A stretch of 64,000 nt of DNA, from assembly GCF_012863495.1 (NCBI RefSeq), contig NZ_JAAVJL010000001.1, forward strand, positions 2,290,001 to 2,354,000. The letters are read 5' to 3'. The translations under genes were made by a program, and so were the position numbers. How positions within the stretch are numbered: the first letter of the stretch is position 1; the number at the start of each line of letters is the position of its first letter. A model generated the notes under the pieces. It ran no database searches. It was given only the letters and a program-made list of their open reading frames with translations, and was not told where the DNA came from. Positions 41,630 through 50,364 of this stretch are shown here, piece after piece. This DNA is from Pseudanabaena yagii GIHE-NHR1. GTDB lineage: Bacteria; Cyanobacteriota; Cyanobacteriia; Pseudanabaenales; Pseudanabaenaceae.

Positions 41630-42706
41630 TTAGAATGGCTTACGCCCACCAATATTTCCGCCGGGATTGTAAACGCAAGATAAATAGACTGAATTTTGCG
41701 TCCATTCGCCACCCATAGCACTTGACTTACGATTTAAGCCACAGCCTACTTCAGCCGTATCGCGCCAAACCATCTGAGTATAGTGACCGCAGACCTTTCC
41801 TGACTGACAACTTACAGATTCACTGTTCCAAAAGGCTTTTTCTTGCCACCAACCAGTTGGTCCATTAGTGGCAATATTCTGACTTGAGGGAGCAGCAGCA
41901 GCTAAATTTTCACCCGAATAGCTACCCAAGATGATCTTTTGACGATCTTCCGAAGAACTATGTCCCCACACATCTTTATTGACCCAATCTTGGGCAAAAT
42001 CTGCTAATTTACAGTTCCATTTGAGTGGTGGAACATTAACCTCAGCGCGTGCTGCATTATGAACTCGCAAGATTTCTTGGATTTCGGCACTGGTCAATTG
42101 ATTTGAGCCACTACAAGTAATTTCAGCGTCATCATTGGCTGCAACTGGTTTGACTGGAGCAGTCTGTGCTGGTTTAGGATTATTGGTGTTAGTTGTGTGA
42201 GAATTAACAGCAAAGATAGTCTTTTCCCAAGATTCGTTGTTCTTATCTACGCCACAATCCCAAAGATGAATTGGATTTCCATTCTCCCAATCGGGATTCT
42301 TCTTTTGGATGCATTTGTCAGGGTTAGCCTTGGCACGAATTTGTCCTGTTTGAGCGTTGTAGATCCAAGATTCGTTGTCCTTATCTACGTCACAATCCCA
42401 GAGATGAATTGGATTTCCATTCTCCCAATCGGGATTCTTCTTGTGGAGACATTTGCTAGGATTAGCCTTGGCACGAATTTGTCCTGTTTGAGCGTTGTAG
42501 ATCCAAGATTCGTTGTCCTTATCCACACCACAATCCCAGAGATGAATTGGGTTTCCATTCTCCCAATCAGGATTCTTTTTCTGGAGACATTTATCAGAGT
42601 TTGCTTTCAGTTGAAGGGTATAGTTTGGTGATTGTGCAGTTGACTGGGTGGTGACAACGAGGGGAAACCCAAACAAAATTGATAGGGGCAATGCTAATCG
42701 TTTCAT
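41630..42706 (-). CDS. Secreted protein: ricin-type lectin repeats plus CAP domain
   Basis: A 358-aa exported protein. Residues 1-25 form a Sec signal peptide (MKRLALPLSILFGFPLVV, cut near AQS). Residues about 30-165 contain three nearly identical 45-aa repeats (CLQKKNPDWENGNPIHLWDC) of the ricin-B/beta-trefoil type, likely sugar-binding. A Pro/Thr linker follows. The C-terminal CAP/SCP domain (about 205-358) has ILRVHNAARAEVNVPPLKWN, GENLAAAA and the signature CGHYTQMVWRDT, plus cysteines for disulfides. CAP domains are non-enzymatic or lipid-binding in many cases. The role is unknown; surface adhesion or defence is possible. The DNA repeats are almost identical, indicating recent duplication. 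Confidence 0.9.
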   Translation of the reverse strand: MKRLALPLSILFGFPLVVTTQSTAQSPNYTLQLKANSDKCLQKKNPDWENGNPIHLWDCGVDKDNESWIYNAQTGQIRAKANPSKCLHKKNPDWENGNPIHLWDCDVDKDNESWIYNAQTGQIRAKANPDKCIQKKNPDWENGNPIHLWDCGVDKNNESWEKTIFAVNSHTTNTNNPKPAQTAPVKPVAANDDAEITCSGSNQLTSAEIQEILRVHNAARAEVNVPPLKWNCKLADFAQDWVNKDVWGHSSSEDRQKIILGSYSGENLAAAAPSSQNIATNGPTGWWQEKAFWNSESVSCQSGKVCGHYTQMVWRDTAEVGCGLNRKSSAMGGEWTQNSVYLSCVYNPGGNIGGRKPF

Positions 42707-43033
42707 CAGATTTAAATCATGTTTTACGAGTAAATTTGCTTACATAGATTGCTTTGATACTTGGATTATTGTAGAAAAGTGTCTATGTTCCTATTTAATA
42801 TACTGGAATAGGTAGTGTTGAGAACCTACTAAATAATGGCGTTTGTGCAGCCAATGGTTACGTGGTTGGAGATCTCGCTACCTTCGGAGTTTAAGGTTGT
42901 AAAAAGTTCGTTTAATTGATATTAAAAAGTGCGTTGCATTTCATTAATACACCCTACGCGATCAGCGATCGCACTACTTAGACATCTTAAAAAGTAAGTT
43001 ACATTAACACACCCTAAGCGAGCAGTGATTGAA
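42707..43033. other. Intergenic region with two degenerate hairpin repeats
   Basis: No ORF of interest was seen on either strand. Two diverged copies of the GTGCGTTACATTAACGCACCC repeat lie at 42928-42955 and 42991-43018, separated by HIP1-like sequence. The part next to 42707 should hold the promoter of the ricin-CAP gene, but no clear -35/-10 pair stands out. Confidence 0.6.
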
Positions 43034-44854
43034 TTAAAAACTGGTTAAAATCTTAAAAACACTCCATAGATATAACAAAAAAGTTGCTGTTTTCTGCCAC
43101 TCTGCTAAGTAAGTATTAAAGAGAATGAAATAACCTATCAAGATTAAAACTATTAATATTAGAAACCATAATAATGGTGCTACCTTACCTAATAAGATTA
43201 CCAAAGGAGAACGTCCCCCTCGAATAATTTCATTTGGAGTAAGATTTGGATTGTCATCAACTATAAAAGCGGCTATAGCATCCCAGTTCAACTCATTCAA
43301 AGCAGCTCCGTGATCTCCATTGACAAACTTCACATTAACAACTGATTTGTTGTGATTAAATCCATCATGACCAGCACTCCCTAAATCTTGTAGACCCAAA
43401 ATTTGAAATGCTTTCGGAAAAATTGCTACTACAAAATCTCCAGTAGCTACATAGTTTAAGACAGATTTAACTTGTCCTTTTTCAATATGTTGATACCAAT
43501 TGTAGTCTGTACGAACTACACTTCCAGCAAATACGACATTTTTAAAACGACAAGATGGATAATCTTGAAGTGCTTTAGCCAATAGGTACGTCCCATGACT
43601 GTGACCAACAAAAGAGAATTCTGCATTTGGATAAATAGCTAAAGCTTCAGTATATTGATCCATTAACCATGCAACTTTCTCTCGTCGTTTCCAAGGTAGT
43701 AGAAAGGAAAGTAAGGGAAAATAACCATAAGTTGAAGTCTCCGATTCGATGGTAATATTTTGAGATTTACCCATTTTTTGAATCCGTCGAGCAATTTTTC
43801 GGGTCCAGTAACCCAAATCACGAATACCATGAACTACAAAAACAACATTTTGGACATCTGGACGTTTGACAAATGATGTAATTTCGTGCCGATCCTGAGG
43901 TAGTGTACTGTACTGTTGCAATTCAGTTAATGGAGCAGTAAGGGCTATGTCAAACACTTTTTTCCTTTCCTGTCCAGCATTGGTCCTATCGTCAATGTTA
44001 ATTACATCTGCATGACCAGACATGGGTACGTCTAAGTAATAAAAGTCTTCTCCACTTATTAAGTCAACATTATCATCAGGACTAACAATATCATCGACAG
44101 ATCCTAATAGCTGAATGACTAGAGTTGTACTCTCTTCTTTTAAATTTGTAGCCTGTTTCATTGCAAGCCATTGAATCCTAAGATTCGTAAGAAATGGTGA
44201 ACCACGCTTAATATTAAAAATCAAAGGACAATTTTTTGATGCCAGAAGTATAATGTTCCCAATTACTATTCCAAATGTCCACATTATTACATGACTCAGT
44301 GGCATATGATGAGATATTTTCCAACCTCTATTCATTCCAGCTAGCAGGATAATTCTTTCAACCTTGCTTGCCCAAATTCGACGACCTTTTTCTATTACTT
44401 CTATTACTTCTGGTTCAAATAAATGCTCTCTAGTTTCTCCACAAGCATAAATATAAATTTTTCTTGCGAGAATAGCTCCTAGACTATGTCCGATTATGAT
44501 AACTCCATCATAGGGATTCTTATCGTCTCTTTGCTGCCTTCTCTCCCATAGTTGATCAACTATATTTAGAAGACTAATAACAATTTCAATTGGACTTGCC
44601 AATGAAGAGATAGAGGCTGGTAGTTGAGGGATAAAAATATCAGCGTTAGGAATTGCCTCAACAACTGCATCACGCACATGGATCATTTTACTTGGGGAGG
44701 AAGTATAAGCGTGCAAAATAATAACCAGCTTTGTAGACTTGTCATGTATTTCAAATTCCTGTGTAACCTTATTTGACATTTTTTGTTTAGGTATAGATGT
44801 AGTGAAACTAATATCTTTGTACATGTCTTTAGCATCAAATTTATATTTAATCAA
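43034..44854 (-). CDS. Double alpha/beta-hydrolase membrane protein, 606 aa
   Basis: Two hydrolase-like domains in one chain. Domain 1 (about 40-300) has KLVIILHAYTSSP, a nucleophile elbow GHSLG at S124, an Asp near D254 and the His in SGHADV at H281. Domain 2 (about 335-540) has VVFVVHGIRDLGYW, GHSHG with S419, and candidate acid/His in TGDFVVAIF and GDHGAAL. Two hydrophobic helices at about 555-600 would anchor the protein in the membrane, with the catalytic domains probably cytosolic since no signal peptide is seen. The substrate is unknown; lipase or esterase activity is likely. It stands alone, with its own promoter region. Confidence 0.75.
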   Translation of the reverse strand: MIKYKFDAKDMYKDISFTTSIPKQKMSNKVTQEFEIHDKSTKLVIILHAYTSSPSKMIHVRDAVVEAIPNADIFIPQLPASISSLASPIEIVISLLNIVDQLWERRQQRDDKNPYDGVIIIGHSLGAILARKIYIYACGETREHLFEPEVIEVIEKGRRIWASKVERIILLAGMNRGWKISHHMPLSHVIMWTFGIVIGNIILLASKNCPLIFNIKRGSPFLTNLRIQWLAMKQATNLKEESTTLVIQLLGSVDDIVSPDDNVDLISGEDFYYLDVPMSGHADVINIDDRTNAGQERKKVFDIALTAPLTELQQYSTLPQDRHEITSFVKRPDVQNVVFVVHGIRDLGYWTRKIARRIQKMGKSQNITIESETSTYGYFPLLSFLLPWKRREKVAWLMDQYTEALAIYPNAEFSFVGHSHGTYLLAKALQDYPSCRFKNVVFAGSVVRTDYNWYQHIEKGQVKSVLNYVATGDFVVAIFPKAFQILGLQDLGSAGHDGFNHNKSVVNVKFVNGDHGAALNELNWDAIAAFIVDDNPNLTPNEIIRGGRSPLVILLGKVAPLLWFLILIVLILIGYFILFNTYLAEWQKTATFLLYLWSVFKILTSF

Positions 44855-44905
44855 ATGTCAATTAGACAACCAAAAAATGACTATTTAATTTGTATAAATT
44901 CATAG

Positions 44906-45754
44906 TTAAACCTCAGTCTTCTTACTACTAAATCTCTGAGTCAAACCTTCACCTACGAGAGAAAGCCCGATCGCCATAAAAGTAATCGCCAAACCAGGGA
45001 AAACCGTTGTCCACCAGATATTTTCGCCAGTCGATAGCGCATCGAGAGCTTGCTTGAGATCGTGACCCCATTCAGGCACATCTTCAGGGATGCCTAAACC
45101 TAAAAATCCTAAACCAGCGATCGTCAGAATTGCATCGGCGGCGTTGAGGGTGAAAATAGCAGGTAAGCTTTGGATCACATTGGGCGCGAGATATTTCATT
45201 AAGATCGTTTTCGTATCCGCACCGATCGCTTGAGCCGCTTCGATATACACCTCGGTTTTCGTACTCACGGTTTGGTTGCGGATTACCCGAAAATATTGGG
45301 GGATATAGGCAACACTGAGAGCGATCGCCGCATTCCAGACACCCGCACCGACCACAAAGGCGATCGTCAGTGAGAGCAATAGACTGGGTAAGGTGTAGAG
45401 CGCATCCATGAGGAAGACTAAACCGCGATCGAGCCAGCCGCCTTTGTAGCCACTTAGCATCCCCAAGGGTACGCCGATCGCTAAGCTAATGATTGTCGAG
45501 GCAAGCGTGACTTGCCATGCCACACCTGCACCAGCGATCGTTCTGGCAAATACATCATGTCCCTGTAAATCTGTACCGAACCAATGCTGTGCTGATGGTG
45601 GCTCATGGATCGGATAGCTGAGAAACTCACTTGGATTTAACAGCCCGAAAGCTTGGAGCAGAGGTGAGACGATCGCCATCAGCAAAAAGATAACGCTAAT
45701 CACGATACCAATAGACATTAACCGTTGCGATACTGACTGCTTAGGCGATTTCAT
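44906..45754 (-). CDS. Dpp/Opp-type ABC permease, solitary
   Basis: A 282-aa inner-membrane permease of the DppC/OppC class. It has an N-terminal helix, the periplasmic HWFGTDLQGHDVFARTIAGA segment typical of DppC proteins, five further helices and the EAA-type loop YIEAAQAIGADTKTILMKYL. The partners of a peptide importer (DppB permease, ATPases, binding protein) are not in this window, so they are encoded elsewhere or the gene is an orphan. Scattered component genes are common in cyanobacteria. It is divergent from hisA. Confidence 0.9.
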   Translation of the reverse strand: MKSPKQSVSQRLMSIGIVISVIFLLMAIVSPLLQAFGLLNPSEFLSYPIHEPPSAQHWFGTDLQGHDVFARTIAGAGVAWQVTLASTIISLAIGVPLGMLSGYKGGWLDRGLVFLMDALYTLPSLLLSLTIAFVVGAGVWNAAIALSVAYIPQYFRVIRNQTVSTKTEVYIEAAQAIGADTKTILMKYLAPNVIQSLPAIFTLNAADAILTIAGLGFLGLGIPEDVPEWGHDLKQALDALSTGENIWWTTVFPGLAITFMAIGLSLVGEGLTQRFSSKKTEV

Positions 45755-45782
45755 AGGGACAAATTTTAAATAAAAACTGAAT

Positions 45783-45839
45783 AAAAACCAATTTAGTAGT
45801 TTTCGCGCCGTAGGCGCGAAAACTACTAAATTGGTTTTT
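45783..45839. repeat. Long perfect inverted repeat between divergent genes
   Basis: AAAACCAATTTAGTAGTTTTCGCGCC pairs, base for base, with the sequence after a GTA loop (arms of about 26 bp; ends AAAACCAATT and AATTGGTTTT). Although it looks like a terminator with a T run, both flanking genes point away from it, so it is more likely a dispersed palindrome or a regulatory cruciform in the hisA/permease promoter region. Confidence 0.8.
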
Positions 45840-45909
45840 CCTTGATTTGTACTATACCGCGATCGCTAAATCTAGATAGAATAAGCTTCTGGGATCGTAG
45901 GTAAAAATT

Positions 45910-46674
45910 ATGGATGTAATTCCCGCAATTGATATTTTAGATGGACGCTGTGTAAGGCTCTATCAAGGGGATTATCAACAGTCAGAAGTATTTGGTGAAG
46001 ACCCTGTAGAGGTTGCCCAACGCTGGTACAGTCAAGGCGCTAAGTATTTGCATGTAGTTGATTTAGATGGTGCAAAGGTAGGCAAGCCCCAAAATTTAAA
46101 GGTAATTGAGGCGATCGCCCGTTCCATCCCCATGCGTGTACAGATGGGTGGTGGCTTGCGCGATCGCGAAAGTATCCTTTCCGTGCTGCACTCTGGCGTT
46201 AGTCGCGTCATCTTAGGCACAGCCGCAGTAGAGAACTCACAACTAATCGCCGATATTTGTGCAGAATTTCCTGAACAAATCATGATTGGTATCGATGCCC
46301 GTGATGGCAAAGTTGCCACAAGAGGTTGGCTAGAGACTTCGGAAGTCATGGCGGTGGATTTGGCTAGACGCATGACCTCGATTGGTGTTGCAGGGATTAT
46401 CTATACCGACATTCATCGTGATGGGACGATGCAAGGACCAAATATCGAGGCTTTGCGCCAACTGGCCGAAAATGTTGATGTGCCTGTCATTGCCTCTGGT
46501 GGCATCAGTTCGATTACCGATTTGTTAAATCTGCTGTCGTTAGAATCTGTCGGTGTCAAGGGTGCGATCGTGGGTAAATCGATTTACACAGGCGCAATCC
46601 AATTACCAGAAGCCATCAGAGCAGTTGGCAATGGACGCTGGCAGGATGTAGTCGATGGATCGGCGATCGCTTAG
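45910..46674 (+). CDS. hisA: Phosphoribosylformimino-AICAR ribotide isomerase
   Basis: Catalyses the Amadori rearrangement of ProFAR to PRFAR, the fourth step of histidine synthesis, in the cytosol. The 254-aa (beta/alpha)8 barrel shows the N-terminal catalytic Asp in [19 protein letters not shown], phosphate-binding VQMGGGLRD, the second catalytic Asp in [13 protein letters not shown], and VIASGGISS. The length is normal. It stands alone, not in a his operon, as is usual for cyanobacteria. Confidence 0.96.
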   Translation: MDVIPAIDILDGRCVRLYQGDYQQSEVFGEDPVEVAQRWYSQGAKYLHVVDLDGAKVGKPQNLKVIEAIARSIPMRVQMGGGLRDRESILSVLHSGVSRVILGTAAVENSQLIADICAEFPEQIMIGIDARDGKVATRGWLETSEVMAVDLARRMTSIGVAGIIYTDIHRDGTMQGPNIEALRQLAENVDVPVIASGGISSITDLLNLLSLESVGVKGAIVGKSIYTGAIQLPEAIRAVGNGRWQDVVDGSAIA

Positions 46675-46776
46675 AAAACTTACATTGCTATAGAAGCGCA
46701 ATCCGAAGGGTTGCGCTTCCACAAACGTTTAGGGTTGCAATAATTAACAAAGCAATGTTCCGACCTGCTTTGTTAA

Positions 46777-48621
46777 TTATTGGGGCAGAATGAAATGCGC
46801 CCATACATCGCCATCGATACCACACATATTACGCATGTAAGTATGGGGATAGTGCAAGCTCTTGCCTTCTGTTTGTCTGTATCCTGTAAGAGCATCTCCA
46901 TAAGGATCATGGACAATATAACCCTTCTCGTCAAAGCCAATGATCGTAATGATATGTCCGCCGTGAGTGAAGTAACCGCCAATGACAACGGGGCGATTGG
47001 CGATAATTTCCTGTTGAATTTGTGACCATGTACGATTAGTACTAAAGTTGCCACCAAATCCATAGGCATGATAAAGCCGTTGTAAAACGGAATTATCCGT
47101 ACGTGCTTGCCTGCCATGGCGATCAATTACCCATTGATATAGCTCATCTTCTAGCTGCTGCCGCGGATTACGCGATCGCCTACCGTGAAAAGCTAACGCC
47201 ATAGCGATCGAGGTGACATTACAGGTCACAAAAGGATCACGTGGATTGTCTAATTGTGAAAAATAGGGTACACCTAAAACTTTGCGCTTGGGATTAATGT
47301 CAAGCACCTTATTGCCCTGCTTAAGGCTGACATGTCCTACAAATACAAAGCCTGAATTGCCCAATGGTGGCACTTCCTCATTTAAGGTGACTTGATAATG
47401 AATATCGGTCAGGCTATAGCTATCTAGACCAAACACATCACCTGCTGTAAGGGGTGCTAATTCATTGGTGGCTAACTGGCGCGAGTCAATAGGGCGTTTT
47501 TTGAGTACTGTGTTTTGCCTGAGGGTTAGGGTTTTCATATCAGGATCGAATAGTATCGGCTTGCCATTTTTGGTGATGCTGATATGTCGCTCATAGAAAA
47601 ATCCCACATTACCAATGGGAGCAATTGCAGATGTAAACTTCACTCGAAAATGACCATTAACTGCAGCATAGCCACTAATTGGATAGGTTGTGCCAGCCTT
47701 AACCATGATTTTTTGCATATCGGAGAGGCTGCTAGCATTTTGAGATGATGATTTTAAGAAAGTGTCAGTAATCACTGTAGCGATCGCGCCATTGATCGGG
47801 ATATCACTAACATCCTCAGGATTCGAGAAATCAATTGATTCGCCTAGCTTCGATAGTTCGACATGAGGCAGGAAAAAGAATCCAATTTGTCCAACAGGAG
47901 CCAATGGTTGAGCTAATTTGACTTGGATATGGTTATCGGTAATCGTAAAGTTCCCATCCAACAATAACTTAGTCCCTGCCTTCAACTCGACTTTTTGGTT
48001 AGCAGGTAAAGCTTGCGAAGCCGCTGTCGAGATCTTAAAAATCGTGGGTTGCTTCACCATTAGCGTAATCGGTGCAATCAAATCCACATGAGGCGCATAG
48101 AAATAACCAAATGCTCCCATAGACGGGATCGGTTGCTTGAGCAAAACCTTGATATGTCCATCGACAGTACCGTAGCGCAAGACCTCAAAGGTTTGTCCAG
48201 CCTTAATATCTACCTTGCTCTGTGGCGGTAAAGTCTCTGAATCTGCAGGGGAAGCTTTAAAACGTGTAGCTTGCTTAGTGACTAGAGCGATATCAGGATT
48301 TTTGACTAAAACATTGACTATTAACTCAGCCAAAAGCTGATTGTTTGCACCAATCGCCTGCACTCGCAAAAATGTCGCCATCGCAGTTGGTAAACCAGCC
48401 GTAATTTTGGCTTGCCAAGTCCCCATGTTTGGGTTAACTTGCATCGGAACAACTGCATCATTAGGCAATGTTACTAGAATTTGTAAAACTTGAGTAAAGT
48501 TGGCTATACCAGCGATCGCAATTTCGCGATTAACCACAACCTCACTAGGTGCTTGGGTAACTGCAATCGTTACGGGTGAAGCAATAAGAGCGTTAACAGG
48601 CGAATTATTAGCGGCTGTCAT
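46777..48621 (-). CDS. C39-type papain-like peptidase with four N-terminal repeats
   Basis: A protein of about 614 aa. The C-terminal 170 residues form a peptidase_C39_2 domain: VPYFSQLDNPRDPFVTCNVTS with the catalytic Cys, then GGHIITIIGFD with the His and HDPYGD with the Asp. The N-terminal 420 residues contain an Ig-like segment followed by four diverged repeats of about 85 aa, each reading FK-S---S--LP---K--LKAG and then PIGN-GFFY--HV-L, probably SH3-like beta modules. I use the ATG at 48621; a GTG at 48666 is the longest alternative. No clear signal peptide is seen at either start. Likely roles are cell-wall or extracellular peptide cleavage. Confidence 0.8.
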   Translation of the reverse strand: MTAANNSPVNALIASPVTIAVTQAPSEVVVNREIAIAGIANFTQVLQILVTLPNDAVVPMQVNPNMGTWQAKITAGLPTAMATFLRVQAIGANNQLLAELIVNVLVKNPDIALVTKQATRFKASPADSETLPPQSKVDIKAGQTFEVLRYGTVDGHIKVLLKQPIPSMGAFGYFYAPHVDLIAPITLMVKQPTIFKISTAASQALPANQKVELKAGTKLLLDGNFTITDNHIQVKLAQPLAPVGQIGFFFLPHVELSKLGESIDFSNPEDVSDIPINGAIATVITDTFLKSSSQNASSLSDMQKIMVKAGTTYPISGYAAVNGHFRVKFTSAIAPIGNVGFFYERHISITKNGKPILFDPDMKTLTLRQNTVLKKRPIDSRQLATNELAPLTAGDVFGLDSYSLTDIHYQVTLNEEVPPLGNSGFVFVGHVSLKQGNKVLDINPKRKVLGVPYFSQLDNPRDPFVTCNVTSIAMALAFHGRRSRNPRQQLEDELYQWVIDRHGRQARTDNSVLQRLYHAYGFGGNFSTNRTWSQIQQEIIANRPVVIGGYFTHGGHIITIIGFDEKGYIVHDPYGDALTGYRQTEGKSLHYPHTYMRNMCGIDGDVWAHFILPQ

Positions 48622-48666
48622 TACTGTTTTACTGTTGACTACTGACTTTATTACAACACTTTGCAC

Positions 48667-49016
48667 TTAAACCTGAACCAAGAACTTTTTTGAAAGTGTT
48701 GCAAAGCAACACTTTCAAACAATATGAGTTTCGATATAGCCATTTATGCTGTGCTTCCCATGTCGTAAAAAGCACAAAATGGTCAGAATTGATAAGTGAT
48801 TCTGACCATTTTGCGCTTTTTGCACAATGACATAAAAAAATTTCTTGGGGGCGATACAACAGTTACTGTTGTATTGTCATCTCAACATCCTTGCAATTAA
48901 GCAACTAAAAAGTAGAGGCAGGGCTTTGTACTGCCTCTACTTTTTGGGTTTTGTCTCCCCTTTGCATGAGAAAATAGCACAAACATCTCTAGAATTAACT
49001 AGATACGAGTATTGCT
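48667..49016. other. Intergenic region with three hairpins
   Basis: 48689-48719 is a TTTGAAAGTGTTGC hairpin (the family also seen at 17931, 61346 and 62842). 48767-48821 pairs AAAAAGCACAAAATGG with CCATTTTGCGCTTTTT (one mismatch) around a further TCAGAAT/ATTCTGA stem. 48907-48945 pairs AAAAAGTAGAGGCAG with CTGCCTCTACTTTTT and is a good intrinsic terminator on either strand. No gene was found. The accumulation of palindromes suggests a site that has taken up dispersed repeats. Confidence 0.8.
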
Positions 49017-49205
49017 ATGGGCTTTGCTGACTATTCGATCGCTGAGATCGCCGAAGACTACAAACTCACTATTGAGGCTGTATTTAAACTGTGTGATCGC
49101 CTAGGGATCGCTTACCAAGATGCAGAAACCAAACTCGCTTTGGAAGATGCAAAAGCCGTCATCATGGCATCTGAAGCCCAAAATTCTAAAACACCTAAAG
49201 ATTAA
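49017..49205 (+). CDS. Small conserved-looking protein with HTH-like fold, 62 aa
   Basis: A 62-aa acidic protein beginning MGFADYSIAEIAEDYKLTIEAVFKLCDRLGIAY. The pattern, a helix, a short turn and a second helix ending in a Gly-containing turn, resembles the IF2_N / MerR-like HTH segment used in small DNA- or RNA-binding proteins. I recall similar short proteins in cyanobacteria but no assigned function. It stands 86 bases ahead of psbV on the same strand and may be transcribed separately. Confidence 0.65.
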   Translation: MGFADYSIAEIAEDYKLTIEAVFKLCDRLGIAYQDAETKLALEDAKAVIMASEAQNSKTPKD

Positions 49206-49291
49206 CTGTGATTAGTCAATCGCAATAAATCTTTAAAATTAGCTTAATTTCTTTTAGATAAACTTAGATTAACTAAATTATCTCCGTAATT

Positions 49292-49789
49292 ATGAACAAA
49301 AATGTTTTTAAATATCTAGCTGCGGCGATCGCTTTTGTAATGATTGCTTTTCAGCTTTTTACCCCTAGTGTCAATGCTGCCGATATTCCTATCGAGTTGC
49401 GTACCGTTCCTCTTAACGAAAACACCAATATTGTCTTGACACAAAAAGACATTGCTAAGGGCAAAAAATTATTTCAAAATGCCTGTGCTAACTGCCACCT
49501 CGGCGGCGCAACCTTTACTAATCCTAACGTTAACCTTTCTCCTGAATCCCTTGCAGGTGCATACCCAACACGTAACAACGTACTTGGCTTGGTAGATTTC
49601 ATGAAGAAGCCCACTACCTATGATGGTGTAACCGAAATCTATGACGTTCACCCCAGCCTCAAGAGCACCGATATCTTCCCCACCATGCGTGGTCTAACTG
49701 ACAACGACCTCAAGCTAATTGCAGGTTACATCCTCTACGAACCTAAAGTTAAAGGTATCGGCTGGGGCGGCGGAAAGATATACTATTAA
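49292..49789 (+). CDS. psbV: Cytochrome c-550 of photosystem II
   Basis: An extrinsic lumenal subunit that stabilises the Mn4CaO5 cluster and the chloride environment. The 165-aa precursor has a Sec signal peptide (MNKNVFKYLAAAIAFVM, cut near VNAAD). Heme is bound at CANCH, and the second axial His is in YDVHPS. The C-terminus WGGGKIYY is characteristic. This identifies an oxygenic phototroph. It precedes petE by about 145 bases, and the two probably have separate promoters. Confidence 0.97.
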   Translation: MNKNVFKYLAAAIAFVMIAFQLFTPSVNAADIPIELRTVPLNENTNIVLTQKDIAKGKKLFQNACANCHLGGATFTNPNVNLSPESLAGAYPTRNNVLGLVDFMKKPTTYDGVTEIYDVHPSLKSTDIFPTMRGLTDNDLKLIAGYILYEPKVKGIGWGGGKIYY

Positions 49790-49935
49790 ACAAAGAATGT
49801 GTGCTTTTAGTCGAGCCACAGTCTAATTGCCCCAAAAGCTAAGTCTTATAGCTTTCTCTACGTGTTTTAGTCACATTTAATTCGAGTCGAGTCGAATTTG
49901 TGCAATTTCAGTTGAATTTTAGTCGGTAACTAATC

Positions 49936-50310
49936 ATGAATATTTCTGCATTTGCAAAAAAGCTTGGTCTTTTGATCGCTAGCCTCGTGCTTGTTGTTGG
50001 TAGCTTCTTCATGTCTGCTACCTCTGCTTCTGCTGATACCGTCACCGTTAAAATGGGTTCTGATGGTGGTCAGTTGGTATTCGATCCTAAGGTAGTAACA
50101 ATAAAAGTTGGCGATACTGTCAAATGGCTTAACAACAAAGCTTTCCCTCACAACATCGTATTTGACGGTCATGAAGAACTTTCTCACAAGAAGTTGGCTC
50201 AAAAGCCTAAGGCTGAGCTAGAGTCTACCTTCAACGAAGCTGGTGAATTCTCTTACTATTGCTCTCCTCATCGTGGCGCTGGTATGCAAGGTAAAGTGGT
50301 TGTTCAATAG
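49936..50310 (+). CDS. petE: Plastocyanin
   Basis: The copper protein that carries electrons from cytochrome b6f to photosystem I in the thylakoid lumen. The 124-aa precursor has a signal peptide ending at SASAD, and the mature domain is the usual size, near 90 aa. Copper ligands are the His in AFPHNIVFD and the Cys, His and Met in YYCSPHRGAGM. It is followed by a clear terminator. Expression in cyanobacteria normally responds to copper; no petR/petP-type regulator lies in this window. Confidence 0.96.
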   Translation: MNISAFAKKLGLLIASLVLVVGSFFMSATSASADTVTVKMGSDGGQLVFDPKVVTIKVGDTVKWLNNKAFPHNIVFDGHEELSHKKLAQKPKAELESTFNEAGEFSYYCSPHRGAGMQGKVVVQ

Positions 50311-50329
50311 TAACTAAGCTTTTCTTAAT

Positions 50330-50364
50330 AAAAAGAGGTGCAAACATTGTTTGCACCTCTTTTT
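50330..50364 (+). terminator. Rho-independent terminator of petE
   Basis: AAAAAGAGGTGCAAA, a CATTG loop, then TTTGCACCTCTTTTT: a perfect 15-bp stem ending in a T run, about 20 bases after the petE stop. Confidence 0.95.

Noticed and set aside
42197-42631. 144-aa plus-strand ORF opposite the ricin repeats
   Set aside because: It is antisense to a well-supported secreted protein, and its repetitive sequence mirrors the lectin repeats.
45783-45839. Terminator of hisA or of the permease gene
   Set aside because: Both genes start on either side of it and run away from it.
46780-47126. ORFs on either strand within the C39 domain
   Set aside because: They overlap the catalytic Cys/His coding region in other frames and have no features of their own.
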